From Emcibacter sp. (GTDB taxonomy: Bacteria > Pseudomonadota > Alphaproteobacteria > Sphingomonadales > Emcibacteraceae): a stretch of 64,000 nt of DNA. Below, one piece after another: positions 1-8,173 of this stretch; within the stretch, counting starts at the first letter, position 1; the number at the start of each line of letters is the position of its first letter. The DNA lies in assembly GCF_963675455.1 (NCBI RefSeq), contig NZ_OY776217.1:901001-965000 (forward strand), in the 5' to 3' direction. Position numbers and translations under genes: made by a program. Below the pieces are notes generated by a model that did no database searches, was not told the DNA's origin, and saw only the letters and a program-made list of their open reading frames with translations.

Positions 1-1
1 C

Positions 2-154
2 AACCAGGCCAGCCTTGAACATCTGGACCAGTCCATAGATGTCCGGGCCCTGAAAAAGCGGGCCTTTCTGGCCATCCTGGAAACGGAAAAGGAGCACCTC
101 ACCCAGGTGCCGGACCTGCTGAAGGACCTGCAGGCCCGTATCGATGCCCTCTAG
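2..154 (+). CDS. C-terminal end of an unidentified protein (5' partial)
   Basis: An open frame enters from the left edge and ends at TAG, giving about 50 residues rich in Leu, Glu, Lys and Asp (ending LLKDLQARIDAL) that would form amphipathic helices. It may be the C-terminal helix of a small regulator such as a PadR-type protein, but there is too little to assign a family. Its stop codon overlaps the stop of the convergent sufA gene in a shared CTAG, so there is no room for a terminator between the two. That tight convergence and the codon composition support it being real. Confidence 0.55.
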   Translation, partial: NQASLEHLDQSIDVRALKKRAFLAILETEKEHLTQVPDLLKDLQARIDAL

Positions 155-492
155 ACGCTGAAGCTTTCGCCACAGCCACAGGTGCCGGTGGCATTGGGAT
201 TTTCAAAGACAAAACCGGTCTGAAACTTGTCTTCCCTGTAATCCATGGTGCTGCCGATCAGGTAAATCACAGACATGCCGTCGATATAGACGGTCACACC
301 CTTGTCGCTGATTTTTTCATCACCGGGGGTTTCCTCATCCACATAGTCAACCTTGTAGCTCAACCCGTTGCAGCCCTTGGTCGTGGTGCCGAGGCGCACG
401 CCGAGCGACGGTTTGCCCCGCTGCGCGAGCAGGAAGCGGATTCTGTCGGCGGCGGCGTCTGATATTTTGAGAACGGCGTGTGCTGACATCAT
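151..492 (-). CDS. sufA: SufA/ErpA-type A-type iron-sulfur carrier (HesB family)
   Basis: Small A-type carrier that receives Fe-S clusters from the SufBCD scaffold and passes them to apoproteins in the cytoplasm. The 113 residues carry the three conserved cysteines: one at about 41 (TKGCNGLSY) and a C-terminal CGC pair at 105 and 107 (GTCGCGESF). Length is typical. Two ATG codons are adjacent; an AGGAGA lies 2 nt before the first and 5 nt before the second, so the second (start at 489) may be the true start. It is the last gene of the leftward suf operon, its Shine-Dalgarno overlapping the sufT stop. It could equally be called erpA; the context favours sufA. Confidence 0.92.
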   Translation of the reverse strand: MMSAHAVLKISDAAADRIRFLLAQRGKPSLGVRLGTTTKGCNGLSYKVDYVDEETPGDEKISDKGVTVYIDGMSVIYLIGSTMDYREDKFQTGFVFENPNATGTCGCGESFSV

Positions 493-498
493 ATTCTC

Positions 499-912
499 CT
501 ACATAAAACCCATTTCAAGGCGGGCGGCTTCGCTCATCATGCTCATGTCCCACGGCGGATCCCAGACCAGTTCCACGGTGACATTGCCGACGCCTTCCAC
601 GTCCCGGACCTTGAGTTCAATCTCGCCGGGCATGCTTTCCGCCACCGGGCAATGGGGGGTGGTCAGGGTCATAACGATGGTCACATCGGCCGTCTCCGAA
701 ACGATCACATCATAGATCAGGCCCATTTCATAAATATTAACCGGAATTTCCGGATCATAAATTTCCCGCAACACCTCGACCACACGCTGGTTCAGCGCGC
801 GTTGTTCCTCTTCGGAAAGCGCCGGGCCGCCGGAGACTGGTTTCTCGTGCTGCTGTTTTTCAGACGCCTTGTATTTTTCGTCTCTGTTATAAAATCCGTC
901 CAGAAAGCTCAT
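499..912 (-). CDS. sufT: SufT / MIP18-family (DUF59) Fe-S assembly protein
   Basis: A 137-residue DUF59 protein of the kind found in SUF operons, thought to help mature Fe-S proteins. A variable charged N-terminus of about 35 residues is followed by the DUF59 domain with DPEIPVNIYEMGLIYDV (from about 53), TTPHCPV with the conserved Cys88, and a C-terminal VWDPPWDMSMMSEAAR typical of the PaaD/SufT group. It lies between sufS and sufA on the same strand with short gaps (19 nt after sufS, about 6 nt before sufA), so it is surely co-transcribed. The family role in cluster maturation is established for some members; the exact step is not. Confidence 0.9.
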   Translation of the reverse strand: MSFLDGFYNRDEKYKASEKQQHEKPVSGGPALSEEEQRALNQRVVEVLREIYDPEIPVNIYEMGLIYDVIVSETADVTIVMTLTTPHCPVAESMPGEIELKVRDVEGVGNVTVELVWDPPWDMSMMSEAARLEMGFM

Positions 913-931
913 TTTTCTAACCCTGAGTATT

Positions 932-2182
932 TTAGCCGAAAATCCGGTTTACCTTGTCAAGACCAGCCACCAGCCGGTCGATATCTTCATATGTATTATA
1001 GAGACCCAATGACGCGCGGGCTGTTGCCGGCACATCAAAGAAATCCATTACCGGCTGGGCGCAATGATGCCCGGCCCGGATGGCAATCCCGTCCTGGTCC
1101 AGGATGGTACCGATGTCATGGGGATGGGCATTTTCCATGGTGAAAGAAAGAATGCCCGCCATATGATCCGCCTGTCCCACAAGCTGGAGACCCTTAACTT
1201 CCGCCAGCCGTTCCTTCGCATAGGCCAGCAGCTTTTCTTCATGGTCCTCGATGGCTTCAAAGCCCAGATTTTCCATATAATCAATAGCCGCCCCAAGACC
1301 GATACCACCGGCAATATGCGGGGTGCCGGCTTCAAACTTGTGCGGCAAATCGTTATAGACCGTCTTTTCAAAGGTCACGCTGCGGATCATGTCGCCACCA
1401 CCCTGATATGGCGGCATTGCCTCCAGAAGCTCTTTGCGGCCATAAAGAACGCCAACCCCGGTCGGCCCGTACATTTTATGGCCGGAAAAGACATAAAAAT
1501 CGGCATCCAGGTCCTGCACATCGACCCGGGTATGGGGAACAGCCTGACAGCCGTCCACCAGAACCAGCGCGCCTACCTTATGGGCCACCCTGATAATTTC
1601 CTTTATGGGCGTGATGGTGCCCAGCGAGTTGGAAATATGGGTGATGGCCACCAGTTTAGTCTTCTCAGACAACAATTTCTCAAATTCCTCAAACAGGAAA
1701 TTACCCTTGTCATCGATGGGGGAAACCTGGATGATGAAATCCTTTTCCTCCCGCACCATCTGCCAGGGCACGATATTGCTGTGATGTTCCATTCGGCTGA
1801 GGATCACTTCATCGCCGGCCCCGAGGTTCTGCCGTCCCCAGGTCTGAGCCACCAGATTGATGGCCTCGGTCGCGCCGCGCACGAAAATGATTTCCTTGTC
1901 ATCAGCCGCATTGATGAAAGTCTTAAGCTGACCACGGACTTCCTCATATTTCTGGGTGCCGAGCTGGGACAGATAATAGACGCCCCGATGAATATTGGCA
2001 TATTCATTGGAATAATAGTCACTCACCCGGTCAATCACCTGACGCGGTTTCTGGGCACTGGCGCCGCTGTCGAGAAAGGTCAGGGGCTTGCCGTAAATCT
2101 GCTGCTCAAAAATGGGAAAATCACGGCGGATTTCTTCCACATTATAGTTTGATTTCAGAATATTAGAATTTTCTGACGTCAT
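932..2182 (-). CDS. sufS: SufS cysteine desulfurase
   Basis: PLP-dependent group II cysteine desulfurase that releases sulfur from L-cysteine as a persulfide for Fe-S assembly. The 416-residue protein matches the usual length. The PLP lysine is K236 in FSGHKMYGPTGVGVLYG, and the persulfide cysteine is C374 in RAGHHCAQP, the short-loop form characteristic of SufS rather than IscS. The start codon overlaps the sufD stop (ATGA), implying translational coupling. No SufE gene is visible in the operon, so the sulfur acceptor is either encoded elsewhere or the reaction depends on another partner. Confidence 0.96.
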   Translation of the reverse strand: MTSENSNILKSNYNVEEIRRDFPIFEQQIYGKPLTFLDSGASAQKPRQVIDRVSDYYSNEYANIHRGVYYLSQLGTQKYEEVRGQLKTFINAADDKEIIFVRGATEAINLVAQTWGRQNLGAGDEVILSRMEHHSNIVPWQMVREEKDFIIQVSPIDDKGNFLFEEFEKLLSEKTKLVAITHISNSLGTITPIKEIIRVAHKVGALVLVDGCQAVPHTRVDVQDLDADFYVFSGHKMYGPTGVGVLYGRKELLEAMPPYQGGGDMIRSVTFEKTVYNDLPHKFEAGTPHIAGGIGLGAAIDYMENLGFEAIEDHEEKLLAYAKERLAEVKGLQLVGQADHMAGILSFTMENAHPHDIGTILDQDGIAIRAGHHCAQPVMDFFDVPATARASLGLYNTYEDIDRLVAGLDKVNRIFG

Positions 2183-3471
2183 GATGTCACCTCGCTGGCG
2201 GCAAGCCAGGTCCTGATCCGGGACTGGAAGGCGTCGCGAAGCTGCTCATTGTCAATATCCTCGAAAACCTCGGCCAGAAAAGCCTCGACCAGAAGCGCCC
2301 GGGCCTCTGCCGGGGCAAGGCCGCGGCTTTCCAGATAAAACAGCGCCATGTCGTCCAGTTCACCGACCGTCGCCCCGTGTGAACATTTCACATCATCTGC
2401 AAAAATCAGCAGCTCCGGCTTGGCATTGGCCTGGGCCTGACGGTCCAGCAGCAGGTTTTTACAGGACTGGTCTGCATTGGTTTTCTGGGCGTCCTTTTCC
2501 ACAATGACCTTGCCCTGAAAGGCGGTTTTTCCACCCTTGTCGACAACGCCGCGGAAAATCTGTTCGCTTTCACAATGGCCAATGGCATGATCCATGCGGG
2601 TAAAGATATCCTGTGACTGTCCCTTGCGGGCGAGGTAGGCCCCCTTCAGGGTCACATTTGCCTGTTCACCGTCGAGGGTGGGGAAAATTTCCGTCCGGCT
2701 CAGTTCGGCCCCGATCTGCAGGCTGTGATTTTCGAAATTCGCTTTCTCTGCAAGCTTGACGGACTTCCGGTTCATATGAACCGCCCGGTTGCCTTCCTGC
2801 TGGAGGCTATAGCTTTTCAACGTTGAGGATTTTGCCAGACGAATATGGGAGACCGCCTGCGTCCAGTAGCCGGTATCAACCGCGCCCTCAAAAGTTTCAA
2901 TCAGGTCTGCGCGAGCTTTTTCGCCGAGAATGATCAGGTTTCTGCTCCGTAACGCCCTGTTCTCAGAGGATGCGTCCGCCCGGTAGATAATTTCGATGGG
3001 GCCTGGCAGTTCAGTACCTGCCGCCACCTCGAGATAATAACCGTCGGTAAACAGGGCCTTGTTCAGGGCCGAGAGACTGTCCTCATCCTCCAGACCCGCA
3101 AAAAGCGCAAGCTTGTCGTCAGGCGCCTGTGAGAGCGGGCACAGGGTCAGGCCCTTGATTTCCGCAAGTGTGGACTGGGAAGCGGAAAAATATCCATTGA
3201 CGAAGACCAGCCGGGCCACTGCCTCGAATGTGGTGAGGTCCGGAATCCGCGTTTCCACCTTTTCGGCAACCGTAAAAGTTTCTGCAGCAAGTTTAGTCAG
3301 GTTGCTGTATTTCCATTCTTCCACTTTCGGGCCCGGCAGGCCGGTTTCAGTGAAGAAATCATAGGCCGATTGGCGGGCGTCGCCGAGCACGGCGGCACCG
3401 GGCAGGAAATCCTTAGCCCTGCCAAAATCTTCGGCCGCACCGGGGCTGTCTATATAGCGTTTTCTGGTCAT
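2179..3471 (-). CDS. sufD: SufD, scaffold subunit of the SufBCD complex
   Basis: SufD is the structural paralogue of SufB and pairs with SufB and the SufC ATPase to build Fe-S clusters. The 430 residues begin with a helical N-terminal region (PGPKVEEWKYSNL, the family hallmark) and continue with the beta-helix core. The C-terminal part contains FADDVKCSHGATVGELDDMALFYLESRGL, the SufB/SufD signature with Cys and His at the SufB-SufD interface. It sits 8 nt downstream of sufC and overlaps sufS by 4 nt, consistent with one polycistronic message. Confidence 0.95.
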   Translation of the reverse strand: MTRKRYIDSPGAAEDFGRAKDFLPGAAVLGDARQSAYDFFTETGLPGPKVEEWKYSNLTKLAAETFTVAEKVETRIPDLTTFEAVARLVFVNGYFSASQSTLAEIKGLTLCPLSQAPDDKLALFAGLEDEDSLSALNKALFTDGYYLEVAAGTELPGPIEIIYRADASSENRALRSRNLIILGEKARADLIETFEGAVDTGYWTQAVSHIRLAKSSTLKSYSLQQEGNRAVHMNRKSVKLAEKANFENHSLQIGAELSRTEIFPTLDGEQANVTLKGAYLARKGQSQDIFTRMDHAIGHCESEQIFRGVVDKGGKTAFQGKVIVEKDAQKTNADQSCKNLLLDRQAQANAKPELLIFADDVKCSHGATVGELDDMALFYLESRGLAPAEARALLVEAFLAEVFEDIDNEQLRDAFQSRIRTWLAASEVTS

Positions 3472-3479
3472 ATTTTCTC

Positions 3480-4235
3480 TCAGGCCGCCGTATCCTTGAT
3501 GCCGATACCGGCATATCCTTCTTTTTCAAGCACCAGGGCCAGCTCCTTGCCACCGGATTTAACGATTTTGCCATCGGCCAGAACATGGACAAAATCCGGC
3601 ACCACATAATCCAGCAGGCGCTGGTAATGGGTGATCAGCAGAATGGATTTTTCCGGACTGCGCAGACGGTTGATACCTTCGGAAACGACCCGCAACGCAT
3701 CAATGTCCAGACCCGAGTCCGTTTCATCCAGCAGGGCAAAGACCGGGTCAAGCACCGCCATCTGCACCATTTCATTACGTTTTTTCTCACCGCCGGAAAA
3801 ACCGACATTGACCGGGCGTTTCAGCATCTCCGGATCCAGATCAAGCTCCTTGGCCTTTTCCCGCACCAGTTTCAGAAGCTCCACTGCCGGCATGTCGTCT
3901 TCCCCGCGATAACGACGCAAGCTGTTAACCGCGGTTTTCAGGAAGTTCATGTTGGAGACCCCGGGAATTTCCACCGGATACTGGAATCCCAGGAACATGC
4001 CTTCGCCGGCGCGCTCGTGCGCATCAAGATCAAGCAGGTTTTTACCCCGGAACAGCACCTCGCCTTCGGTAATCTCATAACCTTCACGGCCGGCCAGGGC
4101 ATAGCTCAGGGTACTTTTCCCCGCGCCATTAGGTCCCATAATCGCATGAACTTGACCGTTCCCGATGTTGAGGTTCACGCCCTTGAGGATTTCCTTGCCG
4201 CCGACGGTGACATGTAGATTTTTTATTTCGAGCAT
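3480..4235 (-). CDS. sufC: SufC, ATPase subunit of the SufBCD complex
   Basis: ABC-type ATPase that drives conformational change of the SufBD scaffold. From the chosen ATG it is 251 residues: Walker A GPNGAGKST (34-42), the variant signature FSGGEKKR (146-153), Walker B FALLDETDSGLD (D170/E171) and the switch histidine in LLITHYQR. An in-frame ATG at 4253 would add six residues (MEKDRK), and the open frame extends further up to 4409 inside sufB. The start at MLEIKNLHV was chosen because it begins the ABC fold where other SufC proteins do; the Shine-Dalgarno is weak for either. Confidence 0.94.
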   Translation of the reverse strand: MLEIKNLHVTVGGKEILKGVNLNIGNGQVHAIMGPNGAGKSTLSYALAGREGYEITEGEVLFRGKNLLDLDAHERAGEGMFLGFQYPVEIPGVSNMNFLKTAVNSLRRYRGEDDMPAVELLKLVREKAKELDLDPEMLKRPVNVGFSGGEKKRNEMVQMAVLDPVFALLDETDSGLDIDALRVVSEGINRLRSPEKSILLITHYQRLLDYVVPDFVHVLADGKIVKSGGKELALVLEKEGYAGIGIKDTAA

Positions 4236-4261
4236 TTTTCTGTCTTTTTCCATAACTTGTC

Positions 4262-5716
4262 TTAGCCAACACTGCCTTCGAGACTGATGCCGAGAAGCTT
4301 TTGGGCTTCGACAGCAAATTCCATGGGCAGTTGTTGCATCACATCCTTGCAAAAGCCATTCACAATCAGGGCCACGGATTCTTCCGGATCCAGGCCGCGT
4401 TGCTGGCAATAGAACATCTGGTCGTCACTGATTTTCGAGGTTGTCGCCTCATGTTCTAGCTGGGCCGTGGGATTCTGGGCCTCAATATAGGGTACCGTAT
4501 GAGCCCCGCACTGATCACCGATCAACAGGCTGTCGCACTGCGTGAAATTGCGGGCGTTCTCAGCCGTGCCCGTCACCCGGACCAGACCGCGATAGGTCTG
4601 CTGGGCCTTGCCGGCGGAAATTCCCTTGGAAATGATGGTGCTGGAGGTGTTCTTGCCGATGTGAATCATCTTGGTGCCGGTATCGGCCTGCTGATGATTG
4701 TTGGTGATGGCCACCGAATAGAATTCCCCGACAGAATTATCCCCCTGCAGGATGCAGCTTGGGTATTTCCAGGTTACGGCCGAGCCGGTTTCCACCTGGG
4801 TCCAGCTGATTTTCGAATTTTTACCCCGGCAGGCGCCGCGTTTGGTCACGAAATTATAAATCCCGCCCTTGCCGTTCTTGTCCCCGGGATACCAGTTCTG
4901 CACGGTGGAATATTTGATTTCCGCATCGTCCAGCGCAATCAGTTCAACCACCGCCGCATGAAGCTGGTTTTCGTCACGCATCGGCGCGGTACAGCCTTCC
5001 AGATAAGAGACATAGGATCCTTCATCGGCAATGATCAGAGTCCGTTCAAACTGTCCGGTGTTGGCTTCATTGATACGGAAATAGGTGCTGAGCTCCATGG
5101 GGCAGCGCACACCCTTGGGAATATAGACAAAGGTGCCGTCGGAAAAGACCGCACAGTTGAGGGTGGCGTAGAAATTGTCATGCACCGGCACCACGGTACC
5201 CAGATATTTCTTCATCAGCTCCGGATAGTCGCGGGCGGCCTCGGAAATAGAACAGAAAATAACCCCGGCTTCCTTCAGCTTTGCCCGGAAGGTGGTGGCG
5301 ACGGAAACACTGTCGAATACCACATCTACCGCTACCCCTGCCAGAACCTCTTGTTCCTTAAGGGAAATTCCAAGCTTTTCATAAGTACGCAGCAGTTCGG
5401 GATCAACTTCGTCCAGGCTTTTCGGCCGGTCATCCGAAGATTTTGGCGCGGAGTAATAATAAATATCCTGGAAATCAATTTCCGGATAATTGACCAGCGC
5501 CCAGTCCGGCTCTTCCATTTTCTGCCACAGGGCAAAGACTTTCAGCCGCCACTCGAGAAGCCATTCCGGCTCTTCTTTTTTGGCGGAAATAAAGCGGACG
5601 ATATCCTCATTCAGGCCCTTTGCGGCCTTAATGGATTCAATGTCCGTGTAAAATCCGTATTTATAGTCACCCGAGACGTCTTCGACGGTTTTGCGGGCAT
5701 CTTCTGTTGCAGCCAT
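4262..5716 (-). CDS. sufB: SufB, scaffold subunit of the SufBCD complex
   Basis: Main scaffold on which the nascent Fe-S cluster is assembled. It is 484 residues, the usual length for the long SufB form. It contains the conserved FSDGTFVYIPKGVRCPMELSTYFRI segment, the EGCTAPMRDENQLHAAVVEL stretch, and the C-terminal LIGDQCGAHTVPYIEAQNPTAQLEHEATTSKI region, which carries conserved Cys and Glu positions. It is the first structural gene after the Rrf2-type regulator, only 15 nt downstream, so regulator and scaffold are almost certainly co-transcribed from the promoter near 6270-6298. Confidence 0.97.
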   Translation of the reverse strand: MAATEDARKTVEDVSGDYKYGFYTDIESIKAAKGLNEDIVRFISAKKEEPEWLLEWRLKVFALWQKMEEPDWALVNYPEIDFQDIYYYSAPKSSDDRPKSLDEVDPELLRTYEKLGISLKEQEVLAGVAVDVVFDSVSVATTFRAKLKEAGVIFCSISEAARDYPELMKKYLGTVVPVHDNFYATLNCAVFSDGTFVYIPKGVRCPMELSTYFRINEANTGQFERTLIIADEGSYVSYLEGCTAPMRDENQLHAAVVELIALDDAEIKYSTVQNWYPGDKNGKGGIYNFVTKRGACRGKNSKISWTQVETGSAVTWKYPSCILQGDNSVGEFYSVAITNNHQQADTGTKMIHIGKNTSSTIISKGISAGKAQQTYRGLVRVTGTAENARNFTQCDSLLIGDQCGAHTVPYIEAQNPTAQLEHEATTSKISDDQMFYCQQRGLDPEESVALIVNGFCKDVMQQLPMEFAVEAQKLLGISLEGSVG

Positions 5717-5731
5717 TAGGGAACTCCTGGG

Positions 5732-6193
5732 CTAGTTAACAGTTTTTGAGGCAGGACGGGTTTTTCCGTTACTGCCGATAAAATCCGGTATGGGGGACAG
5801 CATTTCGGACAGGCGGACGCTGTTCAGGGCGCCTTTCACAGCCTGGTTGATCTTGTGCCACTGGCCGCGGGTGCCGCAGGACGCATGATAATCACAGCAG
5901 GTTTCTTCCACATCCAGACAATTGGTCAGCTGCACCGGCCCGTCCACGGCCTCGATCACATCGGCGATGGTGATGTCTTCTGCATCACCCCTGAGGCTGA
6001 AACCACCGTTAAGACCCCGGTGCGATGTCAACAGGTCCGCCCGGACCAGCATGCCCAGAATCTTGCTGACAGTCGGCGCAGGAATACCCGTTTCCCCGGC
6101 AATTTCGGTCGCCGGGTGAACATGCTCAGGTCGCAGGGCAATGTGGCTCATCAAAACCACGGCATAATCCGCCAGGTTAGAGAGTTTGATCAT
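5732..6193 (-). CDS. Rrf2-family Fe-S-sensing regulator of the suf operon
   Basis: A 153-residue Rrf2 regulator with an N-terminal winged helix (MIKLSNLADYAVVLM then PTVSKILGMLVRADLL and the wing SHRGLNGGFSL) and a cysteine-rich region with C92, C99, C100 and C106 that fits a [2Fe-2S] or [4Fe-4S] sensor. It belongs to the alphaproteobacterial SUF-regulator branch rather than typical IscR, judging by its position at the head of a suf operon and by its C-x6-CC-x5-C spacing. By family knowledge it should repress suf when holo and release it when clusters are scarce. Two identical-core palindromes flank its own promoter, consistent with autoregulation. Confidence 0.9.
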   Translation of the reverse strand: MIKLSNLADYAVVLMSHIALRPEHVHPATEIAGETGIPAPTVSKILGMLVRADLLTSHRGLNGGFSLRGDAEDITIADVIEAVDGPVQLTNCLDVEETCCDYHASCGTRGQWHKINQAVKGALNSVRLSEMLSPIPDFIGSNGKTRPASKTVN

Positions 6194-6250
6194 TTTATCA
6201 TCCCATCAAAAAGCACCGATACCTGAAGGCCGGGCGCTTTTTTCCAATCC

Positions 6251-6265
6251 ATACCAATTTGGTAT
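6251..6265. promoter_or_regulatory. Palindrome ATACCAATTTGGTAT, candidate Rrf2 operator at the suf start point
   Basis: A 15-bp palindrome perfect apart from the central base. It lies just downstream of the proposed -10 of the suf promoter on the minus strand, so it should cover the transcription start. Its core ACCAATTTGGT is repeated at 6308-6320 and was not noticed elsewhere in the window. Binding by the adjacent Rrf2 regulator is inferred from position. Confidence 0.6.
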
Positions 6266-6269
6266 CTTT

Positions 6270-6298
6270 TAGATGGCGATGTGGGAGGAAAATGTCAA
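6270..6298 (-). promoter_or_regulatory. Predicted suf operon promoter
   Basis: On the minus strand TTGACA (6293-6298) is followed after exactly 17 nt by CATCTA (6270-6275), a good -35 with a moderate -10. It is the only convincing promoter in the 177-bp gap between parB and the suf regulator and points into the operon. It is sandwiched between the two palindromes at 6251-6265 and 6308-6320. Confidence 0.55.
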
Positions 6299-6307
6299 TG
6301 AAAATCA

Positions 6308-6320
6308 GACCAATTTGGTC
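6308..6320. promoter_or_regulatory. Palindrome GACCAATTTGGTC, second candidate Rrf2 operator
   Basis: A 13-bp palindrome sharing the 11-bp core of the site at 6251-6265 and centred 56 bp from it. It lies about 9 bp upstream of the -35 element on the minus strand. Two copies flanking one promoter argue for a real operator pair. The bound protein is inferred, not shown. Confidence 0.55.
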
Positions 6321-6370
6321 GTTTTTTAGCAGGATTATTGGAAAACTTGAAAATTTCGCCCTAAACAGGC

Positions 6371-7306
6371 TTAGAATTCATCGTTTCCAGACAGTTTTTG
6401 ACAGATATCATCCAGCTGTTCAAGGGTTTTATACTGGATTCTGACCTCTCCGCCCTTTTCCCCCTGAAAGTCGATCTGTACCTTGAGACCAAGGGATTCG
6501 CTCAGGTCATTTTCCAGCGCCAGCGTATCCGCATCCTTTGCACCACGTGAATCCCGGGACTTTGTCTCAAGTGGTTTTTTAGGCCCCTTGGCTTCCTTGG
6601 CGATTTTTTCCGCCTGACGGACACTGAGACCTTCGTCAATGATGCGCCGGGCCAGCTTTTCCGGCTCGTCTGCCGTAATAAGCGCCCGCGCATGGCCCAT
6701 GCTGAGCAATCCGTCAAGCAACATATTCTGCACATTTTTGGGCAGGGCGAGAAGCCGGAGGATATTGGCAATGTGGCTGCGGCTTTTGCCGACAATTTTA
6801 CCCAGCATTTCCTGGGTATGACCAAATTCATCAATCAGTCTCTGATAACCCATCGCTTCCTCGATCGGAGTCAGGTCGTGGCGCTGGACGTTTTCGATGA
6901 TGGCAATTTCAAGGGCTTCACCGTCAGTCAGTTCCCGGACAATGGCCGGCACCCTATGCAGGCCCGCGGCCTGGGCCGCACGCCAGCGCCGCTCTCCGGC
7001 AATAATTTCATATTCATCCGGCCCCTTCGGACGCACGAGGATCGGCTGCAGGATACCCTTTTCGCGGATTGATTCCACAAGATCCCGGGCTTTATCCTCA
7101 TCAAAGACCTTTCGCGGCTGATAGGCATTGGCCACCAGAAACTCTATGGGCAAGTCCCGGTCCGGGCGGGGCGGTGCAGCCTCGCCCTTCTCAATAGTGG
7201 AATATTCCTTGTCCGTGGATCCCAGAAGGGCGGAGAGCCCTTTTCCCAAGCCTTTACTCTGGCCTTTGGCCTGGCCCTTTGATTTTGTCTTTTCTTTTTC
7301 AGTCAT
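6371..7306 (-). CDS. parB: ParB chromosome partition protein (parS-binding CTPase)
   Basis: Binds parS sites near the origin and spreads on DNA to form the partition complex moved by ParA. The 311 residues show a Lys/Gln-rich N-terminus (GQAKGQSKGLGKGLSALLG, the ParA-contacting end), the ParB/Srx domain with the CTP-binding GERRWRA motif (104-110) and ENVQRHDLTPIEEA (from 138), a helix-turn-helix (TQEMLGKIVGKSRSHIANILRLL, about 164-186) and a C-terminal dimerisation part. It follows parA by 31 nt on the same strand. A perfect parS at 10815-10830 supports its role as the chromosomal, not plasmid, ParB. Confidence 0.96.
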   Translation of the reverse strand: MTEKEKTKSKGQAKGQSKGLGKGLSALLGSTDKEYSTIEKGEAAPPRPDRDLPIEFLVANAYQPRKVFDEDKARDLVESIREKGILQPILVRPKGPDEYEIIAGERRWRAAQAAGLHRVPAIVRELTDGEALEIAIIENVQRHDLTPIEEAMGYQRLIDEFGHTQEMLGKIVGKSRSHIANILRLLALPKNVQNMLLDGLLSMGHARALITADEPEKLARRIIDEGLSVRQAEKIAKEAKGPKKPLETKSRDSRGAKDADTLALENDLSESLGLKVQIDFQGEKGGEVRIQYKTLEQLDDICQKLSGNDEF

Positions 7307-7337
7307 ATCTAATAAGTCTTTGTTCTTATTATATTAT

Positions 7338-8150
7338 TTATGCTGCCTGTGATTTTTTCTCACGCCTCAGCAGCTCGGTTGCCAGCCGGATATAGGCCTG
7401 GCTGCCGGTACATTTATAATCATAAAGCAGGGCCGGTTTCCCGTGCGACGGTGCCTCGGAAATACGCACATTACGGGGAATAACCGTCTTGAACACCTTG
7501 TCGCCAAGATAGCTGCGAACATCCTGGGCCACCTGGCCGGACAGATTGTTGCGTCCGTCATACATGGTCAGAACCACGCCCTCGATCCTCAGTTTCGGAT
7601 TGAAATTGGCCTGGACGGTTTCAATGGTTCTGAGCAGCAGGCTCAATCCCTCAAGCGCAAAAAATTCACACTGAAGGGGAACAATCACGGAATCCGCCGC
7701 CGACAGGGCGTTCAGGGTCAACAGGTTGAGGGAAGGCGGGCAATCGATCAGGATATAGTCAAACTGACCGATAATCGGGTCTTTCAGCGCATTTCTCAAC
7801 CTGTAGGTCCGTTGCGACTGGTCCACAAGCTCCAGTTCCGCCCCCGTCAGGTCAATTGTCGAGGAAACAAGCGACAAACGGGGAATAGACGTTTTTTCAA
7901 TGGCCTCGGAAAAAGTCGCCTCTTCCATCATAATATCGTAGCTTGTGATATCCCGGTTTTCCCGCTCGCGGCCGACACCTGTACTGGCATTACCCTGGGG
8001 ATCAAGGTCCACGATCAACACATTTTTCCGGGCGGCCGCCAGGGCGGTTGCCAGATTGATGGTCGTTGTGGTTTTGCCGACGCCACCCTTCTGGTTGGCA
8101 ATGGCGATGATTTCAGGTTTTTTATGGTCTGTGGATAAGTTTGTGGACAT
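7338..8150 (-). CDS. parA: ParA chromosome partition ATPase
   Basis: Walker-type ATPase that forms a gradient on the nucleoid and pulls ParB-parS complexes apart. The 270-residue protein has the deviant Walker A KGGVGKTTT (21-29), the Walker A' DLDPQGNAST and Walker B YILIDCPPSLNLLTL. No N-terminal DNA-binding domain is present, as usual for chromosomal ParA. It lies between rsmG (23 nt gap) and parB in the order rsmG-parA-parB, conserved near origins in many bacteria. Confidence 0.96.
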   Translation of the reverse strand: MSTNLSTDHKKPEIIAIANQKGGVGKTTTTINLATALAAARKNVLIVDLDPQGNASTGVGRERENRDITSYDIMMEEATFSEAIEKTSIPRLSLVSSTIDLTGAELELVDQSQRTYRLRNALKDPIIGQFDYILIDCPPSLNLLTLNALSAADSVIVPLQCEFFALEGLSLLLRTIETVQANFNPKLRIEGVVLTMYDGRNNLSGQVAQDVRSYLGDKVFKTVIPRNVRISEAPSHGKPALLYDYKCTGSQAYIRLATELLRREKKSQAA

Positions 8151-8173
8151 TTATTCCTGTTCCTGCTCTGTCA

